Below are positions 1 to 13,100 of a stretch of DNA of 64,000 nt, piece by piece. The stretch spans positions 30,564,860-30,628,859 of the forward strand of contig CM053796.1 of NCBI GenBank assembly GCA_028671895.1. Direction: 5' to 3'. How positions within the stretch are numbered: position 1 is the first letter of the stretch; each line of letters begins with the position of its first letter. This DNA comes from Oenanthe sinensis. Lineage: Eukaryota; Streptophyta; Magnoliopsida; Apiales; Apiaceae. Position numbers and translations under genes: made by a program. A model generated the notes under the pieces. That model had not been told where the DNA came from. It did no database searches and saw only the letters and a list, made by a program, of their open reading frames with translations.

Positions 1-1018
1 TGAGGTTGACCACCTGTGCTGGTACCAGCTCCACAAGTATGGGTTTCATTAAACTTTCGGATTATAAACATCTTTGTGGTACCCAATCTTGAAGCAAAAA
101 CTCTCCAAGGACAGCCCTCAGCTTTACACTTAGCACTAACCCGTCTACAATCATTGTTCTTGTACTTGCATGTAAAACCACGTGCTATAGCAAATTTCCG
201 TAAAGCATCACGGAGATCATTAACACTATTAAATTTTTGTTCAACACCAGTGATGCAGTTTTCCCATATTTTTACATGTTTGGACTGCCCATGCTCCATT
301 AGCTTCAGAGTCTGAGAATCAGCAGCCATTAAAGGCTCCATATCAAGAGGATGCCCGGGATCAATACAGTTTTCTTCACCAAGAGGAATGACAAATTCAG
401 AAGAGGTGCCGGGATCAACAGGGGTAACAGGCTCGAGCACTGTCATCGGCATGGATCTGCAAGAATGGGAGTTACGCACACAAATTTCAGGTTTTTGCTA
501 ATTCACACAAACACAGACATGTGCTATCAGAGTTAAGTTGTAATGGCATATCCATCTCACACCATAAGCATAAACAACTACTATGCTACATAGTCATACA
601 CAATAACTAGTTACTACATATAGTGGGTAGAAAATAACTCGTTAAAAAAATAGCTCAAATACCTGCTGACAGGCACATCCAATACATCAACAATGACATC
701 ATCACCCGCAAAGACATAAACATCCACGGTTGAGGAATCCTCATAAAAATCAAGCATCCGTTGTACATCCTTGTCACTAGAGATTGTAATGAGTTGCTTA
801 TTGTTGTTGGGAAGAAAGTACTTGATCACAATGAAACAAGGATCATATATCCACATGTCGGCAATCTCAGACTTCAATTCATCAAACCGCGTCTCATTAT
901 TGACACCAATAGCATGAGCATCTCCACCCTTGTAGGACAACGAACCATCATTCGCTGTTACAAGCTTCCCACCAGACTGACAGATAAGAATTTGCTTTCC
1001 CTTCTTCATTTTATCCAT
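1..1018 (-). CDS. MUSTANG-like domesticated MULE transposase, 5' part (two exons, continues off left edge)
   Basis: Exon 1 runs from the ATG at 1018 down to 663 and exon 2 from 456 down to the window edge; the intron 457-662 has a CAG/GTATTT donor and a TTCTTGCAG acceptor, and the frame joins through a split Arg codon. Exon 1 encodes a PB1 domain (roughly residues 8-105, ending near VDVYVFAGDD). Exon 2 encodes a linker and then the MuDR DNA-binding domain (pattern FNSVNDLRDALRKFAIARGF, then CKAEGCPWRVFAS and the ETHTCG zinc-ligand region). PB1 plus the MuDR domain is the arrangement of the MUG-B subfamily of MUSTANG genes, which are transposase-derived host genes thought to act as nuclear regulators. 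No lesion is visible in this part. The transposase core and SWIM finger would lie outside the window. A live MULE cannot be excluded, but I see no terminal inverted repeat upstream. Confidence 0.8.
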
Positions 1019-1760
1019 ATTACATCAAACCCTAATAAAAACACCAACAACAAAAAGCTAATGTCTCTAAAATAGTTTCCAATGCATTATGCATGTACTT
1101 AAACAATGAAACATAGATCTCTCTCTCTCTCCCCTCCCTCCCTCCCTCCCAAATAGAGTTTCAGGCAATCTCTCTCTCTCTCTCTCACACACACACATCC
1201 TCAAATAGAGTTTCAGGCAATCACTACACAACTAATCCCTAGTATTCCATTATTTTACGAAATGGGTATCGCCTAACAAGAACAACAACAACAAAAAAGG
1301 GCTTATTTCTCTAAATTACTATCCATTGCATGTACTTGAACGATAAAAAAAACACCTTCACAGTCATCCACATATCTACATACATAGACATGTATATAAA
1401 CATACTCAAATACAATTGTATGCCATCACGACACAACTAATGCTACCCTAATCGCAAGTATTAGTGTATATTACCAAATGGGTTTCTCTTAAAGATTAAA
1501 AAGATGAGATCTTTATCAAATTTAAAGAACAATATCAATAATTTAATTTTAAAAAATGAGTAAAGAATGAAAAAGATATAAATTACAGGGAAAAATAATA
1601 GACAGACCTGAATTAGAATGAAGATCTTGAATGTAAAACCCTGATTACATGGTGTGTATATATGTGTGTATAGTGTATGTAGTGGAGCGGATACAAGTGT
1701 AATTGGGATTTGGGTATGTGATTTTGTATCGCCACTGACCTAGTGGGTCAACCCGGTTCC
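1019..1760 (-). promoter_or_regulatory. Leader and promoter region of the MUSTANG-like gene, with probable 5'UTR intron
   Basis: A likely 5'UTR intron lies upstream of the ATG: on the minus strand a CAG/GTCTGT donor sits near 1607 and a TTTTTATTAG acceptor near 1034. The intron contains CT-rich microsatellites at about 1118-1190 and a duplicated phrase, AATAGAGTTTCAGGCAATC (about 1152 and 1204). A TATA-like stretch, ATATATACAC, lies near 1655-1668 on the minus strand, so transcription may begin near 1635. A leader intron is common in this gene type. This is inferred from splice consensus only. Confidence 0.4.
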
Positions 1761-2208
1761 AACCGGAGCAAACTAGGGCGTGTAATCGATATTTCGATCT
1801 GGATTCAGGAATATTTTTTTGTATTTTAAAAATGTGAGTTTATTTAATTAGGATTTTAAATAATATTTTAAAATTTAGGATAATTTAATCAGAATTTTAA
1901 ACCGTACTTTAAAATCTGAGAGTATTTAATCAGGATTTTAGATAATGAATTAAAATTTGGGGCTATTTAATATGGATTATTATTAATCAATTAAAATTTA
2001 GGGTATTCAAAAATTTATTAACACCGATGTATTCTAAAAATTCATGGATTATGTTGGATTTTTATATATATTTTTGATGTTTTAAAATCTTACCTCAGTA
2101 CAAGAAATTCTACTGGATTCCTGGTCAACTCCACGCAGACTCTATGAATTATGTATATAATGTATCAACTCTGCATCGAAACTTGAATCAAATATAATCA
2201 ATAAAAAT

Positions 2209-4085
2209 TAGGGGTGAAATCGAGTCGAATAAGTAAGAATGCATTATGATTAGATTCAGCTCGAATTTATAATTACTCGTTCAAATTAGGTCCGGATTTG
2301 AATTAAAATTTTAACATTTTACTCAGATTCGACTCGAGTTCGAATACCAAAATTCGTATTTGATTCAGCTCGACTCGAATGGATACCAAACTACTCGTTT
2401 TAGCATATTATCTTAGGAATGAGTTGAACAGAAACTGCATCCCTTATTCTTAGTGAATGTATAGTTTGATACTTTTTAAAATTTCTTTGCTAAACTGAAT
2501 ATTCTATGATTTGGAAATCTCTTTGTAACTTAGTTAATCATGTAGTGTATATTTGAGAAATGCGGAAATGAAATAGACACTCAAATTTAACTTTCAAACT
2601 AATATTGTATTAGATTGAATTGCTACAAATATGAGATTCTTTGTGTGAATCTCAGCTTCTTGTTCTTGAAAGATACAAGGAGTGAATACAATGGAAATAT
2701 TCAACTTACTAACTAGTGAAGCTGTGCTATTAGCTATATAGACAACATGTCTCATTAGAACATGTTTTCACAAGCTAGTTTGCTAAAACTAGAAACAGAC
2801 AAATGAATCTTTACTTTACACATAATTCCATTTCTAGCTAAGTCTTTCACTAGACAGACTGTTCATTCTGCATTTTCTCTACTGTCTTTGTCTTGTTTTT
2901 CTTTCAAACTTCATAGTAGACTTGTCTCTATCTTCACATGTTTGACTAATCATGATCATGACAGAGCTTCAAAATACTTGTTTTATTCTTCTGCAAATTT
3001 CCTTGAAACTAGCTCCTTGAAACATTCGAATATTCAACTATATATTGTTGCTTCGAGAAGTCATGACACTGACTTCTTGATCGAATAATTCTAAGACTTC
3101 TCGATCAGCCTATTGACTTGTTACTTCTCGAATGCCTAGACTTCCCGATTAGATATAGCTTAGATGACTTCTCGATTAGGTTAGACTTCTCGAATGGTCT
3201 ACTACCACAGTCTTCTCGATTAATCTCTTTTCTCAGAATTCTCGATTGCTTCCTTTGTTAACTTCTTGATTTGTTTTACTGGATTTCTCGAGTGATTACT
3301 TCTTTACACTTCTCGAATGACTTCAGATTCTTGACTTCTCGATTGAACACTTCTCGACCAAATACTGAACCATGAGGTATTTTGAGACTTCTCAACCAGT
3401 CACACTTCTGACTTCTCTATTAGAGTGACTTCTCAATCAGTTACTTGCCTTAAAAGAATTCTCGAACTACATTCCTTATTCTTGGTGAAGTCTTCTTTGT
3501 CTTGATGCATGATCCAAAATGAATCTTCTATCAAACTTTATTCTTTGACTCTTAATTACAACTTGGAATTACAATTGAATCATACTTCTATCTGCAAGTG
3601 TACAATAAAATAACTAAGTCACTAACCTAATATAGAAGTTCTAAATGTATTACAACAAGACAAGTAAATACAAAGTAGTAGGCTTGATTTGATCCAACAT
3701 ATTCAAATTCGAATTTATATAAAATAATTCTATAAAATTAAGAATATTGGAATAATTGTTCACTAAAAACTAAAATATGATCATTTTATACAGTATTATT
3801 TTAATATAAATATTATATATTATAATATAATAATATATATAACTTAAGAATTCGAGTCAAGTACGTATAATAAATATATATGTATTCGAGTACTTTAAAA
3901 TTATTTGAACTGCTCAAAATAAATATGATCGAATATCAGAGTGGTAAAATTCGACTCGGTATTCGTTCAAATTATAAAATAAAATTCGAATTCACTTATT
4001 TTTTATACGAATATAAATTATATTCGTTTTTAACGAGTCGAATCCGAGTTCGAGCCTGTATTACTCGGATTCGTTTTCAACCCTA
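2209..4085. mobile_element. Non-autonomous hAT-like element with 8-bp TSD
   Basis: The left end reads TAGGGGTGAAATCGAG and the right end is its imperfect inverted copy (reverse complement TAGGGTTGAAAACGAATC). Both ends are flanked by the same 8 bp, ATAAAAAT (2201-2208 and 4086-4093), the duplication size of hAT transposons. Subterminal zones at 2220-2400 and 3840-4080 are rich in GAGTCGAA and ATTCGA-type repeats in both orientations, typical of hAT subterminal binding repeats. There is no transposase ORF. The middle (about 2410-3699) is a different, LTR-like sequence that seems to have inserted later. Confidence 0.7.
2410..3699 (-). mobile_element. LTR-like insert (family F) with CTTCTCGA motif block
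   Basis: Unlike the hAT ends around it, this stretch resembles a SIRE-type LTR read on the minus strand: it would start TGTTGGATC at 3699 and has a TATA-like CTATATAG near 2732. Bases 3050-3480 contain about 15 copies of TTCTCGA or close variants, often GACTTCTCGATTAG, separated by unrelated spacers. The left border is not resolved and I found no convincing TSD. The motif block corresponds in position to the motif arrays in elements A and B. Confidence 0.4.
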
Positions 4086-5485
4086 ATAAAAATCAATAAA
4101 TTATAAATAATACTTTTAAATTTAGATTGAATATGCTCCTTTTAAGTATCCCACGGTGGTCAATTCTGATGTGTTTTTTCTTTGGATTGGGCTTTTTATG
4201 TCATATATGTATCTTTTCTATTTGGGTTGAGCTTTTTGTTTGAAAAGTCAGACTTTATTTATTTAATAGCTTGTTGTTTCTGGTGACCTCGTGATGGTGA
4301 CCTCGTGATAGTACCTGAGATTAAGTCAAAAATAATAATGATAAAAAGGTAGTTATGTGATTGCACGGGTGAGAATTATATTTACAATTTTGACATTCCA
4401 TTTTTGTACTGATTTTGAATCCAACCTCAGGATATTTGTCTGAGAACAATCTCATGAGAAGTTTTCTCTTTATTTAGTTATTGGGTAATATTATGGAGTA
4501 AATTTTTATCACGGGAATTTATAAACTTTTCAAAATATTAAAAAAAATTGAGAGTTTATAAATAAATTAATATTTAAATAAATTTTTTATTATGACTTTT
4601 TTAATAAAATAATAATTTTGTACATTTATTTCTATTTTTATTATGATTCAGTAAAATTTAATGAAAAAATTTTCATTTGAAGACTAGCTTTATGTATTTA
4701 TTTACAACATTTCTTTTTCATTCGTTCAAAAAAAACATTTCTTTTTCATTTCTGCTTTTAGTGATCAAAGGCCATTTTTGAGCTGGATTCATCTTTCCCC
4801 TTGTAAATTCACCATTTAAATGCTTGTTTAACAGTTTTGCCCACTTACTTGGACAAGGCTAGTTGAGCATCAACGAGAATAATTTTATTTCTGTCACCTT
4901 TGAGAATCATCACGGTGCTGTAAAAACTGCCAATGCACTAGAATTAATAAAATGCCATACATGTATAATACAAGTTCCTATTGATACTTGTGTGAGGTGG
5001 TATGTACCAGACGAGGAGGTGCAACTATTTTGATGGGATCATGTAGTTAACCTATAATTAAACGGAGAAAGCAACATACATACGCCTGTAAAAGACTTCT
5101 ACTTTATTTCTGGCAATGCAATACATCATATATAGAAAGACTTAAACTACTGATCCTACAAAATAGGACATGACTCCAACTATCTCCTAAACTAACTCCA
5201 CTACTAACACTTTTATTCAGCTCCTACAAATTCGACTACTGAATAGTAAAACAAACTGACAATGCACACGTACCAGTACTAAATCAAACTAGACGTTACA
5301 AACAAATTTAAATACTAAGGAACATGTTTGAGATTATAATTCCAACAGATCAATCATCAATGTGCATGTCAGTATATCACATGTGAAAAAACTCTAATCT
5401 CCCAATGAGCTAGCTTGACTTGCTATAATGAATTAACTTCATAGAGCTGATCAACTTTATGATTTTGTTTAGTACAATCCACACT
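4086..5485. other. AT-rich intergenic sequence, no gene seen
   Basis: No supported ORF or RNA gene. A short direct duplication GTGACCTCGTGAT occurs at about 4282 and 4296. The region after about 5080 probably contains the 3' flank of the ABC-transporter pseudogene. Confidence 0.5.
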
Positions 5486-7269
5486 TTACCTCCTTTGGAA
5501 GTTGAGTTTTGTCGTGGAATATGCAAATATAGATGCAAATACAAATGGAAATCCTATAAGAACTAATGCTACAACACCAGTATCAGCACTATGATAACCG
5601 AAATAACTTCCTAAGAAGGTATTGATTGCCTTTGGTTCTCCAAATGCTACTATTTCCTTATCAATATCTCCATATTGTGATGTAGGAAGGCCTCGTAAGG
5701 ACCAGGATCCTGGGCAAATCCAGTAACACCAATTCCACCATTTCGGAATTTTCTGCAAAACAAACACAGGAAGTTGAATCATCTTAGTTGCATAGTTCTG
5801 ACGTAGTGGCTTGTGGTCTAAGTTTCATGACAGAATTCCATTGTGTCACAAACTCGCATGATTTTTGTAATACTATGTCTTGTTGTTGCGAAGATAATTT
5901 TGGACAATGACAATTAGTGAATTACTCATTTTCTCTCTGAACAACAATGTTTATTAGCAGAATTCTGTGGATGATGGACTATCTCGAGCTGATTAGTTAA
6001 TGTTGTGTTGTTAATATTAGCTTTCTATGGATTCTAACATTTGAACATAAAACTGCTAAATGCAAACTGCTTTGAACAGGGATTGAATGGAAATACCGGT
6101 TCTGGTGAGGAATCCGGAGAAAAGGCTCATTATGGTGTTACTGAAGCTTGACATTACAAAGGCCACTTTAAGAGAGCCGCTTGTTGAAACGAGCAACATC
6201 CCAAGGTAAGTGTAGTAGAGCATCGTACAGAACATTGTGAAGAAATACCAGAGTACTTTATATACAGACCAGTAGAAACCTACTGCTGGATATGTGATTA
6301 TCCCAAATATACCTACTTGAAGGAACACATAAGGAATTTCAATGATCACCTGCCATAGAATATATTTTTCATCATATGTTATCATTACCATCTGAAGTTC
6401 AATAAACATTATAGAAAATATGTGTGAAATTATGGAACAATTGATGTATCCTTCATTATTGTTATTTACCTGTGACGAGGAATAAATCCATGCAGAGTAC
6501 ATTCCAGCAAACCTTTCTCTGTATACAATGTTGCGCTCAGTAGCTACAATTAATAGAACAGATGTGCAGTTGTATGTCCCCAAAAATTGTAGGAAGATGA
6601 ACATTGATCCTAGTATGTTCAACAGGTCTTGTTCACCGTTTCTTTTAACCAAAGATCACAATCAGCATATCAGATGATAAACACATAACTGACATAGAGA
6701 GCTATAAATGTAAATAATTTGAGACACTGTAAATAGAAGGGCACACACGTACACACCACATATACTTAAATCGAGAACCAAAGGCAGCATATTACTTTTT
6801 AATTAGGGTTGTGCCTGTCAGGTTTCTCACACATGCTAAAAAATTAATAATTTTGGTGAGCTTAGTCTAATTGGATTTTGAAGATATAAAACTCTTATTA
6901 GCTCTAGGCGATCAACACTTCAACAGAAATCTTGGCTCTACTGGAATAGTGGCTTTCTATAAGATCAATATTTTGGTTCATATTTTCCCTTATAACTTGG
7001 AAGAAACAGATGCCTCAATTCCGTCTCAGCTGTTATTAGCAAGTACTTGCCACCATAGATCTCTTCAAATATATATATACATATAAGATTGTTCTGTAGT
7101 TGTAAAAACTAATAGAAATGCCCTAAGAATGTACACAATTCACAAGACTCCTGCATAGGTAGGATCTTAGGCTCTTAATAAAGTAGAGAGAAAAATATAT
7201 GCTTACATGTCTTTTCCTTTTTGCCATAAAATTGCTGCTAATATCACAGATGCCATTGTCATAAAAGCT

Positions 7270-8831
7270 TGTTAGTGCAGTTGCCCCAGAGGCAATACAA
7301 TGTTTCTTTTAATAGACCTTTATGTCATTTGATTATTCAATAAACGTATTTATTATGACTTTAAATACTACGATATATTTGTTAGCATAATAAATGTCCT
7401 TAGAATCATGATACACATTGTATAGTTTAGTACATGACTTGAACTTGAGATTATATAATAGATCATATTCTTAAATGTCCCTAGTCGAGTATTATTATTA
7501 TAGGACAATAATAATACATAAATAGACTAGTATGTTGTTTGACTGATAACCACATCTCATTGGTTATAAGTATGGGGATACTAAAGTCAACACATAGGTA
7601 CATGCAGGAGTACATGGTACTGGACAGACCCACAGTGAGATTCTTCATGTTTAATAAAGTCATAAGAAAGACTCACAGTGATAATGGTGTAATGATCCTC
7701 TGACTTGAGATCATTATATTTCTATACGAGGATTAATATACTTTGACTACATTAAAAGTTACTTTTGACCGGGTAATGATAAAAGTGAACATCGGGTATA
7801 TCATGAGTCGTATGAGAAATATGAATGATAGATAAAGGATTTAACCCTCCTATAATTAGGAGAGATATTATTGGCCTCTTGATTGAGTGAGACTATAAAA
7901 TGCATGGCCGTGCTCAAATAATGATTTGTTTTCATAGTCTACTCATGGATCAAGTAAACCCGGATTAAATGTTGAAGAGGATGACTAAATACATGCCTCG
8001 AGTTTAATCTATAATATATATGGTTAAAGGGATTATATTACACGGAAACATTAATCATGAAAGGTTTTATCGAATCACGATTTAATTATTATTTAATTGG
8101 GTAGCAATGATGTATTACTAGATACCGCTCATTGTTTATAATTTTATTAGAGAATAAAATTATTACTAATTAAATAATAGCCTATAGGGTCACACACATA
8201 GAGCACTTCAAGGAATAGTTAATTTAAATTATAGATTTAAATTAATTGATGATTATTTGAATTTTATTATATTAATTAAGTGAGACTTAATTAATTGAAA
8301 TAATATAATTCGAATTTGAATTATGCCCTTAATAATTAAGTATGACTTAGTTATTAATTAAATAATAAAATTCGGTTTTATTATTTAATCCTAAACCTAC
8401 ATGGGTTAGGCTTTGCTGTTATGGGTTGCTATTATGGGCCTATTAACCAACCATTATAAATAGATAATGTAGGGTTAATAAGGGTTAACGTTTTTGAGAA
8501 AAAAATAACCCTAGAGGCAGCAGCTACATAGCAAGGCAGAGCAAGGCAGTTTCGAAATCATCAAAGGAGCTGGTACATCCATTCCGTAATCAAGATCGTG
8601 AGACGTTCTTGAAGGTGCTCGTGTGGATACCATAGAGGTGTTTTCGAGAAGAAGACACAAGTCGTGAAAGCTAGGATCTCCGTTGAGTTCGTAGAAGTCA
8701 AGACCAAGAAAAGGTATTATTCCGTTTCACACAAATCAGTCCGAACTTATACATGATCCTGCCTTAGGGTTCCGAAATTTTTCGTTATATTTACGTTTAA
8801 TCCGCTGCGTTTTATGCCTCGGAACCCAACA
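7270..8831 (+). mobile_element. Solo LTR (family H) inserted in a PDR exon
   Basis: The 1562-bp sequence begins TGTTAGTGCAG and ends CGGAACCCAACA (TG...CA). It is flanked by an exact 5-bp duplication, AAGCT (7265-7269 and 8832-8836). It contains a TATA-like ATTATAAATAGAT near 8453 in the plus orientation and no coding sequence, so it looks like a solo LTR left by recombination. The transporter reading frame on the minus strand is cut inside the exon, between SYWRSPKYNLLRLA and MTMASVILAAILWQ. The LTR is antisense to the gene. I cannot assign it to Copia or Gypsy. Confidence 0.85.
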
Positions 8832-10157
8832 AAGCTAACCGCAGCAAATTGTACTTGGGACTCCTCCAATAAGACATATTCTGTTTCCAGAGGCATGCTT
8901 TAAACTGTTCCCATTGAGTTTGTGAAAAGCGTGCTAAAATGTAGTTCCGTTAAACCTTGTGCTGGGGAACTCAATTCTTTGATCCGGTGTTTGGTTCCAC
9001 TACATAAGAAATATACCAAGTTACAACTTTATTCTATACTCCATCTGTATCTGATTATAAACGATGTTTGAAATCTTTTGCATGCAGTTTAAAAGGTACA
9101 AATGACACAAATATTTTTTTTATATATCTTAGATATTCAAATTTAGCAGCAGCAATATATAAAAATAAGAATATGTTGTCAAAGAGCTGAGAGCTTTTAA
9201 GACTCATGATTCCTGTAATATGGATGACTGGAAGACAAATAGATGAGGTGACATAAACAAATACATATGTATATATACATCACAATTTGCAATGTTTTAA
9301 GTACTAACTTGGCTCTCGTAGCTAATGTAATAACAACTATTGGGATGTCAACAAACTTTTAAAGATTAGTGTGATGCTTACCGACATAGATGATAATTTT
9401 CATAGATATGGGCAAAGTCTAAATCAAGTTGTTCTTCTGAAGATGAACTTGTAATCTCTAACATCCAGGTCGCGGGGTTGTAATTTTCCTTGATTTTCGG
9501 CACTTCATTAATGTTCTGCCAAGAAGGAGATAAATGGTAGTTAGGTGATACGACTTTGTGTCTTTGTGACATGATCTGATGAATTTCTAGTTCCATAAAA
9601 AAGTTTCAATGTATCTTATGAATTTTAACTGCAGTTTAAACTGATTCTATATCCTTTAGGATTTGGTTTAAACTCTATACTTTTTGGTGCAAGTTCTATA
9701 TCCTCATTTTGTTTGGGAGAATAATTTAGTTTTCTAGCAGTCTATTGAACTGGAACACGAATTTTTTAGGTCCAAGGATTTGAATAATCAGGTAGACAGT
9801 GGAGTTTTACTATTTTATGTAAATAATACATAATAAGTATTTATTAACATATCTTAGTTGCTAGTCATAAGTCAGTGACATACAGTAGTACCCTAATCGC
9901 CATTCCAGTTTTCCAAGTTATCATGGAGGTCATTTTGACCTTGTTGCCAAAATGATGGTTGAAAATTTATAGTCATTGCTCACCTCAAAGTATTCAATCA
10001 GAATGCTGACCCAACTCTCCTGAATATATTATTTTTCCTCTCTTCATTAGGATTAGCTGCAGGGACAAAAAAAAGCACATAATACCAAGTCTCTTAGATA
10101 TTAAAACTGATTGTACTGGATGAATCACATGATCAATTTCCTAGAGCCAACATGTCC

Positions 10158-10178
10158 GGGGGGGGGGGGGGGGGGGGG
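10158..10178. repeat. Poly-G homopolymer of 21 bases
   Basis: An uninterrupted run of 21 G lies in an intron of the transporter pseudogene, in otherwise AT-rich DNA. It could form a G-quadruplex, or its length could be a sequencing or assembly artefact. Confidence 0.95.
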
Positions 10179-13100
10179 TCTGTGATATGAGTAGTAGTGA
10201 TTATGTAAGTTCGGCAATATGCATAAGTTCACTGGCCAACACATGCTGAATGATAATAAGTCATGTTATTCACTTCTTTTTACTAGGTATTCTATTATTC
10301 GTTGGTAAGTAGCATACAAATGTGTAGGAAGAATCTAACACTGTCTTACTGTGTCAAGGTACAACTATTTTTCTGATAAAAATTTGCAGCACACTCATAT
10401 ACCTCATCAAAAGCCTCAAATATGTCAATACTTGGCTGATGGATAATGCAGACAACCGTTCTATTTGAATTTGCAATATTCTTAACTGCTCGCATGACAA
10501 TTGCAGCTGCTCAGGCATCTAAACCAGAAGTCGGTTCATCCATAAATATTATGGATGGGTTGGAAACAAGCTCTACTGCTACTGTAAGCCATTTTCGCTG
10601 TTCATTTGTTAAACCACTTACACCAGGAACACCAACTACAGCATCTTTAATTACTTCGAGTTCAATCATTTGAAGAACCTCATCTACAAATTCCTGTAAA
10701 GCAAGAATCAAAGCAATCTAAAATGCCATCTTCATTATAAACGGTTAGTTTCTTATTACATTCCATCTGTCTGTCAGTTATTGAGAAGTTTTAAGGACAT
10801 TTATGAATTTATGGTACAGTGTATTACTATTGTAAAGATGTGAGGTATTAGCAAAAGATGAGATGGTACAAGTGTTTGGATCTTTACCTTAAAGAATTCA
10901 TATTTCAACGGTAAAATTTAAATTGTAGGTCATAATAAATTACAGAATTTAGCTTGGAACTTTATTCAAGGTGGATGAGTAGATGACAACTTACCGCTTT
11001 GGTACTTTCATCAATCTGATGTGGCAAACGTAGCCAAGCAGAGTATGTCAGTGATTCCTTAACTGTAATCTGTGGAGAATGAATATCTGTTTGCTCACAG
11101 TAACCAGATATTCTGGCATAAGTATACTGCTCCTTGGGATATCCTCCAATTCTTATATCTCCAATGATACCACTATTTTTACGTCCAGAAAGAACATCCA
11201 AAATTGTTGTCTTTCCGGCTCCAGTAACACCCATTAAAGCTGTCAGCACTCCAGGCTGAAATGATCCCGTAATATTATGTAGAAGTTGTATCGATTTTTG
11301 TTGATAACCTTTTTCTTTCATTTTCTGTTAGAATGATTAAGTCAATTGAATATCACGAATCATTTAAAATATGTTTGAATTTAGTTAATTTGGAGAAATA
11401 ACTACCTTTGGAGTGTCAACAAAATATTGCACATTCTCAAATGTAACTGTCATTGGATTAAAAGGCAACACCATCCCTGTTATAGTGTTATATAATAAAA
11501 TCAGCATTATTTTGATTGGAGCTCATCGTGATGTTCTCTGCCACATCCTTCAGTTAACTACTTTCTTGATACAACAATCTTGATTGTATAAAAATTATCT
11601 TCTTACCCATCTGCTTTGTGTCTGCAGGAGCATAGGAAGGAGCAACATTGCTTATTTTAGTTTCTTGAGATACTTCGAGCTTGTTGTCTTTTGCTTGTAG
11701 CTTGGAGAGTCTTTTTTGCGAAATAACAGTCTGAGATCTTCTTGGAGCTGCACAATTTTATCTTAGTAGATCAGGTTAGCAGAAAATGTACATGGCTTGA
11801 GTTGTCATATATATGTATATTCGATCTTTGTTCATGCACACACTTTTTCTTCATTTGCATGTTGAGGAGGAACTTACACTTTGAAAATTTTAATGCACAT
11901 GTGAATCCAATATTCAGAATGATCCAAAATCCCAATAATGCACCAATTGATATCCAATAAAAGTTCTGTCCATAGTCAAATCCATGATTTTTCAGAAATT
12001 GGTTCCCTATTGTAGCATTTAAAGACAAATCCTGTGGACAGAATGAAAAGTAAGCATTAACATAGGTGAGTAAACTCAACAATGTAGTTCCCAGTTCTGA
12101 CCTTTTGCCACCTTGGAGAAAGGAATTCATTCACAGATATTCCAATCTCTGCATATGTAAAAGGAGAAAGCCAGAAACCCCATTTCAACCAAGCAGGCAA
12201 AGAGGCTGCAAAGAAGGGGGCTGTTAGTTATCATGCTAAACATAATTACAACTTTAGGAGTAATCTCAGATGCAATCATTAGTGGTCTTACGTTGTGGAA
12301 TTATAAAGCCACAAAATAAAAACATCACTAATACAGTGAAGAGACCACTGAAGGTTGCAACAGACTGATCGGTGAAAATTGAAGCTGTCAGGCGAAACAA
12401 TGATGTAGACACTTGATTCACAGAAGCAACGAGTAGTAGCTGACGAAAAAACCTACAAGAATGTATGCGTTAGTACTAAATAATAATAGGTAGAAAAGAT
12501 CTTCAGTTACATATTTATATTAAACTGCACCTTTCGGGTTCAGGACTGTAACCTATAACATAGTAGGTAAATCCCGTCCAAAGAAAAGCATCTAGAAATG
12601 AAAATGGGATCTTTAGAATGACCGCAGGAATGGAATAAGCCCATGCAGGGTAAAAGTGGAAATCTCTCTGCTTGTAGAAGATTGGGAGTCTGGAAACAGT
12701 CATGGACAACTCTGGTATTGCATTACTGTTGAACCTAATTAGGGAATAAAACAGAGATGCTAGGAAGTAATTTGCATCAACAATATCAATGCTAGTCTGT
12801 GTACGTAGGAACACTGTCATCGTTATAAGTGCAGAAACCACAAGCTGAAAAAAAAAACATTTGGATGAATACATGCCTTTAAAGTTTCATGTAACTCTCG
12901 CTAGAATTACTCACCTGTGCAGATTTAAATGCATGAACAAATGAGTTGCGCTTCATGAGGACCCATTCTCTAGCCATGCATGCCCTGAATATTTCCCATT
13001 TTCTTATGGAGTTGGTTTGGAATGTCAAAGAAGCATCACGAAGCACATCCTTGTCAATATTCTGAGAGAGATCTTCATGCAATTTCTGTCCTATATTGAA

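Noticed and set aside
761..1075. Plus-strand ORF opposite the PB1 exon
   Set aside because: Antisense shadow of the conserved PB1 coding sequence.
6871..7086. Plus-strand ORF in the transporter region
   Set aside because: It lies in an intron of the pseudogene with no family resemblance.
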